Shown here one piece after another: positions 24,332-33,349 of a DNA stretch of 62,762 nt. The stretch lies in NCBI GenBank assembly GCA_011056555.1, contig DSEQ01000031.1:1-62762 (forward strand), read 5' to 3'. The notes beneath the pieces are model-generated. The model did no database searches and was not told where the DNA came from. It worked only from the letters and a program-made list of their open reading frames with translations. The position numbers were made by a program, and so were the translations under genes. The stretch's first letter is position 1. Each line of letters begins with the position of its first letter. Source of the stretch: Candidatus Zixiibacteriota bacterium. Lineage in GTDB: Bacteria; Zixibacteria; MSB-5A5; JAABVY01.

Positions 24332-26118
24332 TGCTGAAAAAGAATATATTTTTCCTTGTTATTATATCTCTATTTGTTTTTTCGATCACCGTTAATGCTC
24401 TGCCACCGGCCGAGACCAGAACTGTAGAGCGGGCCCAGAGATATGCTGAACTCGGGCGTGTCGAAGAAGCCATAAAGATGATAGAACCGCTTCTGGATCG
24501 CTTTCCGGCCGACCTTAAACTGCTGACCTCGGCACACCGCATTTATCTGGAAGCCAAGGACTATGAGAAGGCCCTTAAGATTCTGGATATGCAGAAGAAG
24601 GTCAGTCTCAATGGCGGACGGCTGTACCTGGATTATGCCGACATCTTTCTTAAGATGGGCAAGATGGAATCTGCCGATTCGGTTTTTCAAGTTTTCCTGA
24701 AGGAGCGCGGAGGCGGGTCCCAGGCTTACAGAGAAATCTCGCAGGCCTTATTGAACAATGGATACTATGCCGAGGCGACCCAGGTTTATCTCGACGGCCG
24801 GGAGAGGTTAATGGATTCGGCCCAGTTTGCCCTCGAACTTGGAAACCTCTATCAGCGCCAGAGACAGTATGCCAACGCCGCCCGAGAGTATTTCAGGTTC
24901 ATGGTCTATGATACCGCCATGCACAGGACGGGTGAGGCACAGATCAGGTTCCTGATTAACAATGCCGATGAGATCGAGGAATTGAAGCAGGCATTCAGGG
25001 ATATAATTGCCGGCTATCCCGACAACTATCAGTCCTATCAATTTTATGCAGAACTCCTGGTCCGGGAAGGACAGTACGACAGCGCATTTGAAAATTATAA
25101 AATTGTCGATTCCCTGCACTTCAGGAATGGTCAGCACCTGTATGGGTTTGCGGAAGCAGCTCTAAACGACCACGAATTTGAGATGGCTGCCAGGACCTGC
25201 CGCTACCTGCTGGAAAAGTACCCCGAACAGGGCTACAGGGAAAGAGCTCAGCTTACCCTGGCGGCGGCTTTGATTCAGCTCGGCCAGCCTGATTCGGCCG
25301 TGCTTGTCTATCACCAGGTAATTGAATCAAGCCCATCTCCAAAACTGAAGTTCGACGGTGAATATTTGCTGGGGATTCTGTTTTTGCAGGAACTCTATCA
25401 AAGCGACTCGGCACGCTATTATTTCAACAGAATTTTGAACAGTCCCCAGATGCAGCCCTGGGCGGAGATGGTCAAGATTAAGATAGCTGAATCATATATA
25501 ATCGATAATGAACTCGATACCGCCGACAGCATTTTTCTATCCATTAATACAAATGGCCTGAAGAATGATATGAAGGAGGAACTGCTTTTTAAAAGGGCTC
25601 AGATTAAGTTCTTCAAACAGGAATTCACCGATGCCAGGGGACTATATAACCACTTGACCGGCCTATATCCGCGCAGCATGTACGTCAATGACTGTCTCAG
25701 GAAGATCCTTATTATCGATGAGAACCAGGGTACAGGTGTTATCGACCTGGATATGTATGCCGCCGCAGAACGTCTGCTCTGGCAGAACGAGGCGGATTCG
25801 GCGCTGACAAAGCTGGTCGACCTGTCCGGCCGGGGCAATTCCAACCTCTCGGCCATGGCGACCTTCCTGGCAGGCGAGATTTTATACGAAAAAGAGGAAT
25901 ACCAGCAGGCACTTGAATATTTCAACCGTGTGCTCGAGAGTTTCGAGGAGAGCTTCTACACTGCTGAGTCGCAGAAATATCTGGGGGATCTTTATTATTA
26001 CCATCTCAATGATCACGAGAAGGCTCGTGAAGCCTACCGCGTAATCCTGGAAAATTACCCCAACAAGGTACTTTACGAATATGCCCGCCGTCAGCTTCGC
26101 AAGATCGAAAGTTCTTAA
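24331..26118 (+). CDS. Exported tetratricopeptide repeat protein
   Basis: 595 residues. A signal peptide (about 1-22, ending VNALP) is followed by TPR-like helical repeats over nearly the whole length, for example YAELGRVEEAIKMIEPLLDR and YEKEEYQQALEYFNRVLESF. The ATG overlaps the DUF4175 stop by one base, so coupling is likely; a GTG at 24328 is an alternative start. Together with DUF4159 and DUF4175 it forms a three-gene operon. It resembles YbgF/BamD-like outer-envelope TPR scaffolds only in general form. Function unknown. Confidence 0.75.
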   Translation: MLKKNIFFLVIISLFVFSITVNALPPAETRTVERAQRYAELGRVEEAIKMIEPLLDRFPADLKLLTSAHRIYLEAKDYEKALKILDMQKKVSLNGGRLYLDYADIFLKMGKMESADSVFQVFLKERGGGSQAYREISQALLNNGYYAEATQVYLDGRERLMDSAQFALELGNLYQRQRQYANAAREYFRFMVYDTAMHRTGEAQIRFLINNADEIEELKQAFRDIIAGYPDNYQSYQFYAELLVREGQYDSAFENYKIVDSLHFRNGQHLYGFAEAALNDHEFEMAARTCRYLLEKYPEQGYRERAQLTLAAALIQLGQPDSAVLVYHQVIESSPSPKLKFDGEYLLGILFLQELYQSDSARYYFNRILNSPQMQPWAEMVKIKIAESYIIDNELDTADSIFLSINTNGLKNDMKEELLFKRAQIKFFKQEFTDARGLYNHLTGLYPRSMYVNDCLRKILIIDENQGTGVIDLDMYAAAERLLWQNEADSALTKLVDLSGRGNSNLSAMATFLAGEILYEKEEYQQALEYFNRVLESFEESFYTAESQKYLGDLYYYHLNDHEKAREAYRVILENYPNKVLYEYARRQLRKIESS

Positions 26119-26240
26119 AATTCGGCAGAATACCCAATTCGATTCAGGAACCAGGATTATCCCAGCTTTTATAAAATAGAGAAGTTTCCGGACCAAGGAA
26201 TTCTGATTTATTCCTGCTGAGCTGTCCGATTTTTAAATCT

Positions 26241-26492
26241 CTAACGGGGAGTTGCGGATTTGGTTTTCTCAGCCCTCAGCTCATTGATCCTGTGCTCGAG
26301 CTCATCGATTTTTTCCAGATATCCCTCAAGCCTGCGCATCCTCATCTTGGTCGTGGTGCGCACCAGAAGGCCCAGGGATACAAGCATGAATAAAACCGAG
26401 TTGACCTTTCTGAATATGTCGCCATAACTAAAAAGGCTGTCGAGAAAAGCTGCAATTCCTAACAAAAATAATATGGCACACCATACAAACAT
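26241..26492 (-). CDS. Small two-helix membrane protein
   Basis: 83 residues from the ATG at 26492. It has two hydrophobic segments (about 2-18 and 33-48) followed by a positively charged, coiled-coil-like tail (RMRRLEGYLEKIDELEHRINELRAEK). The longer open frame upstream overlaps the DUF2723 gene and has no membrane-protein character, so I do not extend it. There is no strong ribosome-binding site. I do not recognise a family. It is divergent from the DUF2723 gene, with under 100 bases between them. Confidence 0.6.
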   Translation of the reverse strand: MFVWCAILFLLGIAAFLDSLFSYGDIFRKVNSVLFMLVSLGLLVRTTTKMRMRRLEGYLEKIDELEHRINELRAEKTKSATPR

Positions 26493-26588
26493 ACTTACCC
26501 ACTGATTGAGATTTGAGTTGATATTTTGTCCTGTTTTATATATCCTTATCGGTAAATTTTCGTGAAAGATTAGGAAAGGATCGATCGG

Positions 26589-29500
26589 ATGGAAAATACG
26601 AATAGAGACAGACTGAACTGGCTCCTGGCCGGATTGGTAACTCTTGTAGCTTTTATTGTTTACTTCAGAACAATGGCTGTGTCTGTTTCTCTCTGGGATT
26701 GCGGGGAATTCATCGCATGTTCCCGGATACTCGGCATCGCCCATCCTCCCGGGACTCCGCTGTTTATTATATTCGGTCGGGTCTTTTCCATGCTGTCATT
26801 CCTGGGAAACGATATTGCTCACAGGATCACCTTTGTATCGGTCCTTTCCTCCGCTTTCTCGGCCGGTTTCGCCTATCTGACAGTATCCAAGATTATCAGC
26901 TGGTGGCTAAAAGAAAAAGAGAGCTTTGTCGACAGGCTGCCGATGTATATCGGCGGAATTGTCGGGGCCCTGTTCATGGCTTTTTCGAGAACCTGGTGGA
27001 CAAATGCTGTGGAGGCCGAGGTCTATGGCCTGACGCTTCTGACATCAATCGTGGCAGTCTATCTCTCGCTGGTCTGGTACGAAAAGCGCGAACAGCCCGG
27101 CAGCGATAAGTATCTATTTCTGATGATTTTTATCGCGATGCTGGGAGTAGGAGCACATCTGGCGGCATTTATTGTGGTTCCGGCTATCTTTCTCTTCCTG
27201 CTTCTGGCATCACCCCGTCTGCTCAAGGAGCCGCGGGTCTGGGTCTCGATGTTATGCGGGCTGGTTCTACTGGTCGCCTATGATTACTTTCTGTGGGCTA
27301 CATTTATCTGGCTGGTGGTCTGCATCATCAGCGCCCTGGGCAGAAAGGATTTCGACTGGACCTGGATGGTCGTATTCGTGGCCTTTGTCGCACTCAGTCT
27401 TATCATAAAGCAGCGTGCCCCCGAGGCCTTCGTCTGGTTTGCCGTAATCGGCCTGGGCGCATTTGTGATTCGGACTTTCACCGGCTATTCCACGGGCTCA
27501 CGATTGTGGCAGTCACTCTTTGCTGTTTTCGCTATTGCATCATTGATAATCATGGATATCTCGATGGAATTGATGGTCTGGATTAATCTGATCGGGCTGC
27601 CGATCTTTCTGGTTGTCGCTTTTAAGACCAAAAGCTATTACTGGAGATGGGCAATGGTTTTCACTACTATGATGGCGCTGGCCTTCTCAGTTCAGTATAC
27701 TGTTCTTGTGCGTTCCCAGCATCGTCCCCGGATTAATATGACCAAGCCTGATACCCTTACCCGCATGAACGACTACCTGGCCAGGAAGCAATACGGTCAG
27801 GGCAATATGATTACCCGCATGTTCGACAGGCGCGGCGAGCTGGCGAATCAGTTCGGCGATTATCCACGTATGGGTATGCTGGGTTTCTGGGAAAAGCAGT
27901 ATTCGAATTCCGGCATATTCTTTCTCTGGTTGTTCGTCGGCCTCTGGGGACTTTACTATGCTATGAAAACCAGATGGAAATCCGGGCTTATGATCTTCCT
28001 GATTGTACTCGCGGGTACTATCGGCATTACCTTCTACATGAATTTTGCCGATGGCACCCAGGTGATGGAGGACCCCAACGCCAGACTTGAAGTAAGGGAT
28101 CGTGACTATTTCTGGACACATGGCTTCGGCATGTTCGGCTGGGCAATCGGCCTCGGGATCGCAGGATTTCTGCATTCGCTTCTGATGTATTTGAGGTCCA
28201 GGAAGGGGACGCAGAAGTTCATTGTGCCGGTCTCGCTTTTATTTTCGTTGACCATATTTCTACCGGCCTTCGCCATTGCCGAGAATTATAATTATAATGA
28301 CAGGTCGAATGAATGGCTGCCTTATCAATTTGGGCGTGATATGCTTATGGCCTGCGACACTAACGCCATATTATTCACGGCAGGTGATAATGATACCTAT
28401 CCGCTCTGGGCCCTGCAGGAGGCTTATGGCTTCAGACAAGATGTAAAGATTATTAATCTTTCCCTGGCCAATGTTGACTGGTATGTGCTCCACTGCAAAG
28501 AAGTTTTCGGCGCACCCATGGCAATTGAAAGCGATCAGATCGAGGTGAAGGAGATCAGGACGGAAAGAGGTCTTGAAAGGCGCCCCGAGAAGATGTACAC
28601 CGATCCATTTATAGGCGCGAGAACCTACTTCGGCTCCAGGCCGAGGTATAACCAGGAGGGGCAGCAGGTCGGCTTAATTGAAATGGCACAGTTGACCATC
28701 GAAAAAGTTATCGAGGCTTCTCTCATGGCCGGGGGCTCCACCGGTAATATATTCAGTCCCTCCGAGGGGGATACGCTCATAATGGAATACCCTGTCTATT
28801 TCACCAGCCTGAGCGAACCGGTCAGAAATATCAGATTCAGGAATCAATACAGGCACCTTGAGAGAGTGACGAATCTCTATAAGATCAAGGATACCGTGAT
28901 TGTGGGGGTAACTCCGCCGCCCGCCGGCCCGGAGCCGTTTACATACAATATTAACCGCTCTCATGAACTTCTCACGGATGTCTTCATTTTTGACGGCATG
29001 GGCGATCCCGAATATGCACGGGGTGAATTCACCGCCATGATGGTTCATCGTTATTACGCTTCCGAATATGATATGATAATTGACAGCCTGGTCGGGAGAA
29101 GCGACACCTCTCGTCTGTCTGAATTACTCGACGTGGCCATTCAGAACACACCGGAACATCCGGATTGGCCCGAGTGGAAAGCTATCAGGGACAGTCTTGA
29201 AGGCGTGCCCGAAAGCAAATTGACCGAGTATCAGCAGGAATATGTCGATTACATGAATAAATTGATACAAATCCATCCCTATAATTTCTATTACCGGCAG
29301 TTTGTTTCCGAGGTTCTGTTTGACATGGACAGGATGACCGAAGATGGATCGGAATATACTCTGCAGGCTCTGGAAATACTGGAGGAGGGGGTGGAGGAGA
29401 GTCCCCAGAGCCAGTTGCTCTTCGAAAATATTATCAAGGGCAATGTAGCAATGCAAAATACTGACAAGCTGATAGGGCTCATCCAGAAATATGCTCATCA

Positions 29501-29786
29501 AAATCCTGCCGATTATTATGCGCCATTCTACCTGGTTGCGGCCGATTACATAAATGCCAAGGATTATGAACACCTTGAACTTCTGCTGAGATCATATTTC
29601 CGTGCGGTTGGAAAGGATCTGTTTGTCTTCCAGGAGATGATCAAGTTCACATTATCCCGCCGCGATCCGGAGGCCTTCAAAATCGTGCAGGACGTTTACC
29701 TGGAAGTCCATCCTGATGACAGCAGAGCCTTACAGTGGCTGCAGAACCTCTACGGTGCTGCGCAGGGTCAACAGCCGCAGCAATAG
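26589..29786 (+). CDS. DUF2723 membrane glycosyltransferase-like protein
   Basis: 1065 residues. The N-terminus (WDCGEFIACSRILGIAHPPGTPLFIIFGRVF) is the hallmark of DUF2723, related to protein O-mannosyltransferases of the GT-C fold. Ten or more membrane helices fill residues 12-560, and a soluble periplasmic part with TPR-like helices fills the remainder. Acidic residues in the DCGE motif near the N-terminus are candidates for the catalytic base. Members are thought to glycosylate or transfer lipid-linked sugars at the outer face of the inner membrane, but activity has not been shown for this group. AAAGGA precedes the ATG. Confidence 0.9.
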   Translation: MENTNRDRLNWLLAGLVTLVAFIVYFRTMAVSVSLWDCGEFIACSRILGIAHPPGTPLFIIFGRVFSMLSFLGNDIAHRITFVSVLSSAFSAGFAYLTVSKIISWWLKEKESFVDRLPMYIGGIVGALFMAFSRTWWTNAVEAEVYGLTLLTSIVAVYLSLVWYEKREQPGSDKYLFLMIFIAMLGVGAHLAAFIVVPAIFLFLLLASPRLLKEPRVWVSMLCGLVLLVAYDYFLWATFIWLVVCIISALGRKDFDWTWMVVFVAFVALSLIIKQRAPEAFVWFAVIGLGAFVIRTFTGYSTGSRLWQSLFAVFAIASLIIMDISMELMVWINLIGLPIFLVVAFKTKSYYWRWAMVFTTMMALAFSVQYTVLVRSQHRPRINMTKPDTLTRMNDYLARKQYGQGNMITRMFDRRGELANQFGDYPRMGMLGFWEKQYSNSGIFFLWLFVGLWGLYYAMKTRWKSGLMIFLIVLAGTIGITFYMNFADGTQVMEDPNARLEVRDRDYFWTHGFGMFGWAIGLGIAGFLHSLLMYLRSRKGTQKFIVPVSLLFSLTIFLPAFAIAENYNYNDRSNEWLPYQFGRDMLMACDTNAILFTAGDNDTYPLWALQEAYGFRQDVKIINLSLANVDWYVLHCKEVFGAPMAIESDQIEVKEIRTERGLERRPEKMYTDPFIGARTYFGSRPRYNQEGQQVGLIEMAQLTIEKVIEASLMAGGSTGNIFSPSEGDTLIMEYPVYFTSLSEPVRNIRFRNQYRHLERVTNLYKIKDTVIVGVTPPPAGPEPFTYNINRSHELLTDVFIFDGMGDPEYARGEFTAMMVHRYYASEYDMIIDSLVGRSDTSRLSELLDVAIQNTPEHPDWPEWKAIRDSLEGVPESKLTEYQQEYVDYMNKLIQIHPYNFYYRQFVSEVLFDMDRMTEDGSEYTLQALEILEEGVEESPQSQLLFENIIKGNVAMQNTDKLIGLIQKYAHQNPADYYAPFYLVAADYINAKDYEHLELLLRSYFRAVGKDLFVFQEMIKFTLSRRDPEAFKIVQDVYLEVHPDDSRALQWLQNLYGAAQGQQPQQ

Positions 29787-29810
29787 AATGAGAGAAATCA
29801 TCCGGAGCAT

Positions 29811-32435
29811 TCAGAAGTCGTAGCCGAGGTTGAGATAAAAACGGTCATGGCCGAGATTGTTGCGTCCATATGAGATGGAGAGCGGCCCCAGGTAGGAATC
29901 GTACGAGATCATCAGGCCGTAACCATGAAGCAGGTCATCGATTCTGACCTCGTCCCAGTTGATCCAGACATTTCCCAGATCGAATCTGGAGGATACATAA
30001 AAGCGGTATGGGAGCTTGAAGCGCAGCCCCAGATTACCGTTGAAAAGCTTATCACCTTGCAGTTCAAATTGCCTGAAGCCGTACAGGGTTCTCGATCCGC
30101 CCATATAAAACTTTTCGGAGGGCGGGAGGGGATTGGCAGAGATCGACAGCCGCAAAGCCGGCATCAAATGCATGAAGTTCGTTAAGGAATAATATCCCTT
30201 CCAGCTGACCTCACCCTTCTGATAGCTCTCCTCGCCCCACAATAGATCGAAAGCAAATTCCAGTTTTATATTAAAGCGTGATCCTCGGGATGGGAAAACA
30301 AAGCGGTCGCGTGTGTCAACCCGGGAGCTGAGCGCCAGGCAGGTTATCCCGGTATGGGTGATACGGCGGTCGGTATGCTCCAGCCTGATTCTGGATATAC
30401 CGAAGCTGAGGCCAAGATTTCCGAGTCCGCTGAGCTGGCTGCCAAGGGTAAACTCGAAGCCGCTGCGTCTTTCCTCTCTTTTTCCCAGAGACTCATTATT
30501 CTCGTAAACCTCACGCTCCAGCCGGTTGTGATATATTCTCAGCAAATAATTATACCAGGTTTCGTAAATGCGGTCGGCCCTGAGATTGACTGAGAAGTCC
30601 TTGCGAAATTCTCCATATAGAATGCCGAGGAATGCCTCTTGCCCAAATCCGAAAAGGTTGGAATTTCCAACATCGAAAAACGCTTCGGTGCGGTAATATT
30701 CATCATAATGTAACCCAAGACGCATAAATCCCGAATATTTTTCCTTCACCATGATATGCACCAGCGGACCTTCGTCTTGATGCTCCAGGTTCAATCTTAT
30801 CTCGGTAAAAAGCCCGGAACCATAAATGTTGGCGAGCCCGCTGTCCGCCCTGGCAACTGAATACGGTTCTCCCTCCTTTAACAGGAAATTTCGCTTTATA
30901 ACCCAGCTTCTGGTCCTGCTGTTACCGCTGATCCTGAATCCGCTGATCCGTCCCTCGTTGATATCCAGAATCACTGTCCCCCCCTTATCGTCTGCACGTC
31001 TAATTTCCGCAAATGCCAGATCATACCCTTTGGAGAGCATCATTTCCGTGGCTGTTTTTCGCAGGAGCTGCAAATTTGTGAGGTTGACATAATCTCCGTA
31101 ATCCAGCCCGGCGGCCTTCATGGTTTCAGCCTCGGTGATTTCATCTGTACCCTTGATTACGAGTCTATCCAGTCTGAATGTCGGTTGGGCGCTGATATGC
31201 AAAGTTCTCATGGCGCTGTTGGTGATATATACTTCAGCCTGCGAGAGTACACCGTTTTGTATGGCGGACGTAAGATGTCTGCGGACGGCATTGAGAGAAA
31301 GTACATATTGTCCATTTCCCTCAGGCCTCAGAAAAGATTCGGTTTCAATCAGAAACGGGCTGGCCATCAAATTTATGCTGTCTATTACAGTGGAATCATG
31401 ATTGCTTATGCCCTCTAATTCCGAGAGTTTTTTCCGGATTTCGGGAAGCGCTTCTGCGGCCGCTTTCTCACCCGCCCTGATCAATTTTTCAACCATCGAA
31501 AAATCGGTCGCCTCGATGTCGCCCAGCTCCGGCTTGATTACCACATCGGCCAGTTCTATTTCCTTTTCCTTCAATTCCAGTTGCATGATGGTGGTAGTTG
31601 TATTGATAATATCCAGGGGATCGTTGATATCTTCGAAAGCCAGAATGTCGGAGGTGGTATTTACAGCAATTACAAAATCGGCTTTCTCTTCCAGGGCGGT
31701 TTCGACAGGAATGGGCTGCAGCAGACCGCCATCAACAAGCAGCATACTGTCCATCTCAAATGGTTCGAATGCCAGTGGAAATGAAGTGGTGGCCCGAATT
31801 GAATTTCCCAGACTGCCGCTGTCAAAAACCACCTGTTTTCCGGAGACGAGATCGACCGCACATATCCTCAGCGGAATCGGCAGGCTGTCGAATGAATTTT
31901 CATATACGTAATCGGACCGCAAAGTTACATAAGACAGCAACGAATTGAGTTTCTGCCCGCTCGTTACACCGCTGGGAATAAAAATATCTGTGCCCCGGAA
32001 GCGCAGCGTGATTATGCTGTTCTCGCCGTATTCTTTCTGGGTGATGAACTGGGTCGAGCGCTGTGGACGGTTCGAGAAAAAATCGGTCCAGTCCAGCGCT
32101 CTGGCTATATTTTCAATCGAATCTATCGATATGCCTGCTGAATACAGCCCCCCGATCAGCCCGCCCATGCTTGTCCCGCAGATGAGATCGATCCCTATAT
32201 TCTCATTTTCGAGGACCCGGATTATTCCGATCTGAGCGATTCCTCTTGCCCCTCCGCCCGAAAGCGCCAGAGCTATTTTAGGTTTTCCCACAGAGGTATC
32301 GGAAAAGCTGTCATTTGCAGCTCTGCTGCTGAAAATATCCAGGTTCAGCAGGGCGATCGTATCGGATTGGGCCGGGGCACCCGAAACCAGCAGCAGAATG
32401 CAAACCAGACTTTTTATGAGCGCTTTTATCATCAC
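29811..32435 (-). CDS. Patatin-like phospholipase with POTRA and outer-membrane barrel (type Vd-like)
   Basis: 874 residues: signal peptide (about 1-23), patatin domain (about 52-330), POTRA-like segments (about 395-560) and a C-terminal 16-strand-type barrel ending in a terminal aromatic (YLNLGYDF). Catalytic Ser89 lies in GTSMGG after the GGGARG oxyanion loop, and Asp235 lies in LLVDGGLLQPIPV: the full Ser-Asp dyad. This is the architecture of PlpD-like type Vd autotransporters and of BamA-fused patatins. It would display or secrete a phospholipase A-type enzyme at the outer membrane. It converges with the DUF2723 gene and diverges from the trmH-like gene. Confidence 0.9.
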   Translation of the reverse strand: MMIKALIKSLVCILLLVSGAPAQSDTIALLNLDIFSSRAANDSFSDTSVGKPKIALALSGGGARGIAQIGIIRVLENENIGIDLICGTSMGGLIGGLYSAGISIDSIENIARALDWTDFFSNRPQRSTQFITQKEYGENSIITLRFRGTDIFIPSGVTSGQKLNSLLSYVTLRSDYVYENSFDSLPIPLRICAVDLVSGKQVVFDSGSLGNSIRATTSFPLAFEPFEMDSMLLVDGGLLQPIPVETALEEKADFVIAVNTTSDILAFEDINDPLDIINTTTTIMQLELKEKEIELADVVIKPELGDIEATDFSMVEKLIRAGEKAAAEALPEIRKKLSELEGISNHDSTVIDSINLMASPFLIETESFLRPEGNGQYVLSLNAVRRHLTSAIQNGVLSQAEVYITNSAMRTLHISAQPTFRLDRLVIKGTDEITEAETMKAAGLDYGDYVNLTNLQLLRKTATEMMLSKGYDLAFAEIRRADDKGGTVILDINEGRISGFRISGNSRTRSWVIKRNFLLKEGEPYSVARADSGLANIYGSGLFTEIRLNLEHQDEGPLVHIMVKEKYSGFMRLGLHYDEYYRTEAFFDVGNSNLFGFGQEAFLGILYGEFRKDFSVNLRADRIYETWYNYLLRIYHNRLEREVYENNESLGKREERRSGFEFTLGSQLSGLGNLGLSFGISRIRLEHTDRRITHTGITCLALSSRVDTRDRFVFPSRGSRFNIKLEFAFDLLWGEESYQKGEVSWKGYYSLTNFMHLMPALRLSISANPLPPSEKFYMGGSRTLYGFRQFELQGDKLFNGNLGLRFKLPYRFYVSSRFDLGNVWINWDEVRIDDLLHGYGLMISYDSYLGPLSISYGRNNLGHDRFYLNLGYDF

Positions 32436-32487
32436 GCTGAAAGGTTAATTCCCATCGCATAAAAAGCAAGTGATTTTGTCAATATTG

Positions 32488-32515
32488 TTGACTTTCCTGC
32501 GAGGCATGATAATTT
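32488..32515 (+). promoter_or_regulatory. Promoter placed directly before the trmH-family start
   Basis: TTGACT, a 16-base spacer, then TAATTT. The -10 element ends seven bases before the ATG at 32522, so the first transcribed base would be at or next to the start codon. There is no ribosome-binding site. A leaderless transcript is predicted. Confidence 0.45.
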
Positions 32516-32521
32516 CATCCC

Positions 32522-33298
32522 ATGGATCTCACTCAAAGAGAATTGTCTGCTCTTCGCAAATTGAACTCCAGGAAAGGACGAAAGGAATCCGGCCGCTTTT
32601 TAGTCGAGGGTGTCAGATGTGTAAAGGAACTTGTTTCCTCTGATTATGAATGCGAAAAAATAATCGTCTGCCGGAATCTTTTAACCGAAACTGGAAGGAA
32701 TTTTCTGGATTCTCTAAAAGGCTTCCAGGTGTATGAACTGACCACAAGGAAATTCAATCAGATTACCGATGAAAAGACCTCGCAGGGTATAATTGCAGTC
32801 GCTCGGGCGGCCGATTCGGGCCAGCCTGAATTTGAGCCTGATGGGCTGGTGCTCGTGATTCAAAAGATGTCGGATCCCTCGAATCTGGGTTCGATCATAA
32901 GATCTGCGGTTGCATTTGGCGCAAAGCTGATAATCGGTCCGCAATCGGTAGAGCTTTACTCTCCCAGAGTGATTTCGGCATCGTCCGGATATCTCTTCAA
33001 AGCCCATGTCAAAACTGTCCGGGATATTTTATTGGAAATAAGCACTCTGCATGAAAACTCTTTTGTGGTCTGGGGGGCGGACAAAAATGGTCAGGAGATC
33101 GGCATGATTGAGGATATGCCGGCGAGAATCGCCCTGGTGATCGGGCATGAAGCTTTCGGTCTTGCCGATGATATAACAAATGAGCTAGATAAACTCGTGG
33201 GCATTCCCATCTCAAGCAGGGTTGATTCACTTTCTGCACCGATTGCCGCAAGTATTCTGATGCAGAGGATCTCCGAGAGAATGGGTATTACAAAATAG
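32522..33298 (+). CDS. SpoU/TrmH-family RNA 2'-O-methyltransferase
   Basis: 258 residues. An N-terminal substrate-binding part (about 1-95) is followed by a SPOUT domain. Motif 1 is DPSNLGSIIRSA, motif 2 is VIGHEAFGL and motif 3 is IPISSRVDSLSAPIAASIL. It transfers a methyl group from S-adenosylmethionine to a ribose in rRNA or tRNA; the target cannot be read from sequence. Motif 3 is unusual: the common S-L-N has Ser at the Asn position. The start is the first Met after a -10 element, with no ribosome-binding site. Confidence 0.85.
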   Translation: MDLTQRELSALRKLNSRKGRKESGRFLVEGVRCVKELVSSDYECEKIIVCRNLLTETGRNFLDSLKGFQVYELTTRKFNQITDEKTSQGIIAVARAADSGQPEFEPDGLVLVIQKMSDPSNLGSIIRSAVAFGAKLIIGPQSVELYSPRVISASSGYLFKAHVKTVRDILLEISTLHENSFVVWGADKNGQEIGMIEDMPARIALVIGHEAFGLADDITNELDKLVGIPISSRVDSLSAPIAASILMQRISERMGITK

Positions 33299-33300
33299 TA

Positions 33301-33330
33301 TTGTCAAATCGGTTTGGAACTTACTATATT
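33301..33330 (+). promoter_or_regulatory. Promoter for the DUF4097-like gene
   Basis: TTGTCA, an 18-base spacer, then TATATT, twenty bases before the ATG at 33350. The TTGTCA begins three bases after the preceding stop. Confidence 0.5.
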
Positions 33331-33349
33331 AGAACCGTAAACTGGATAT

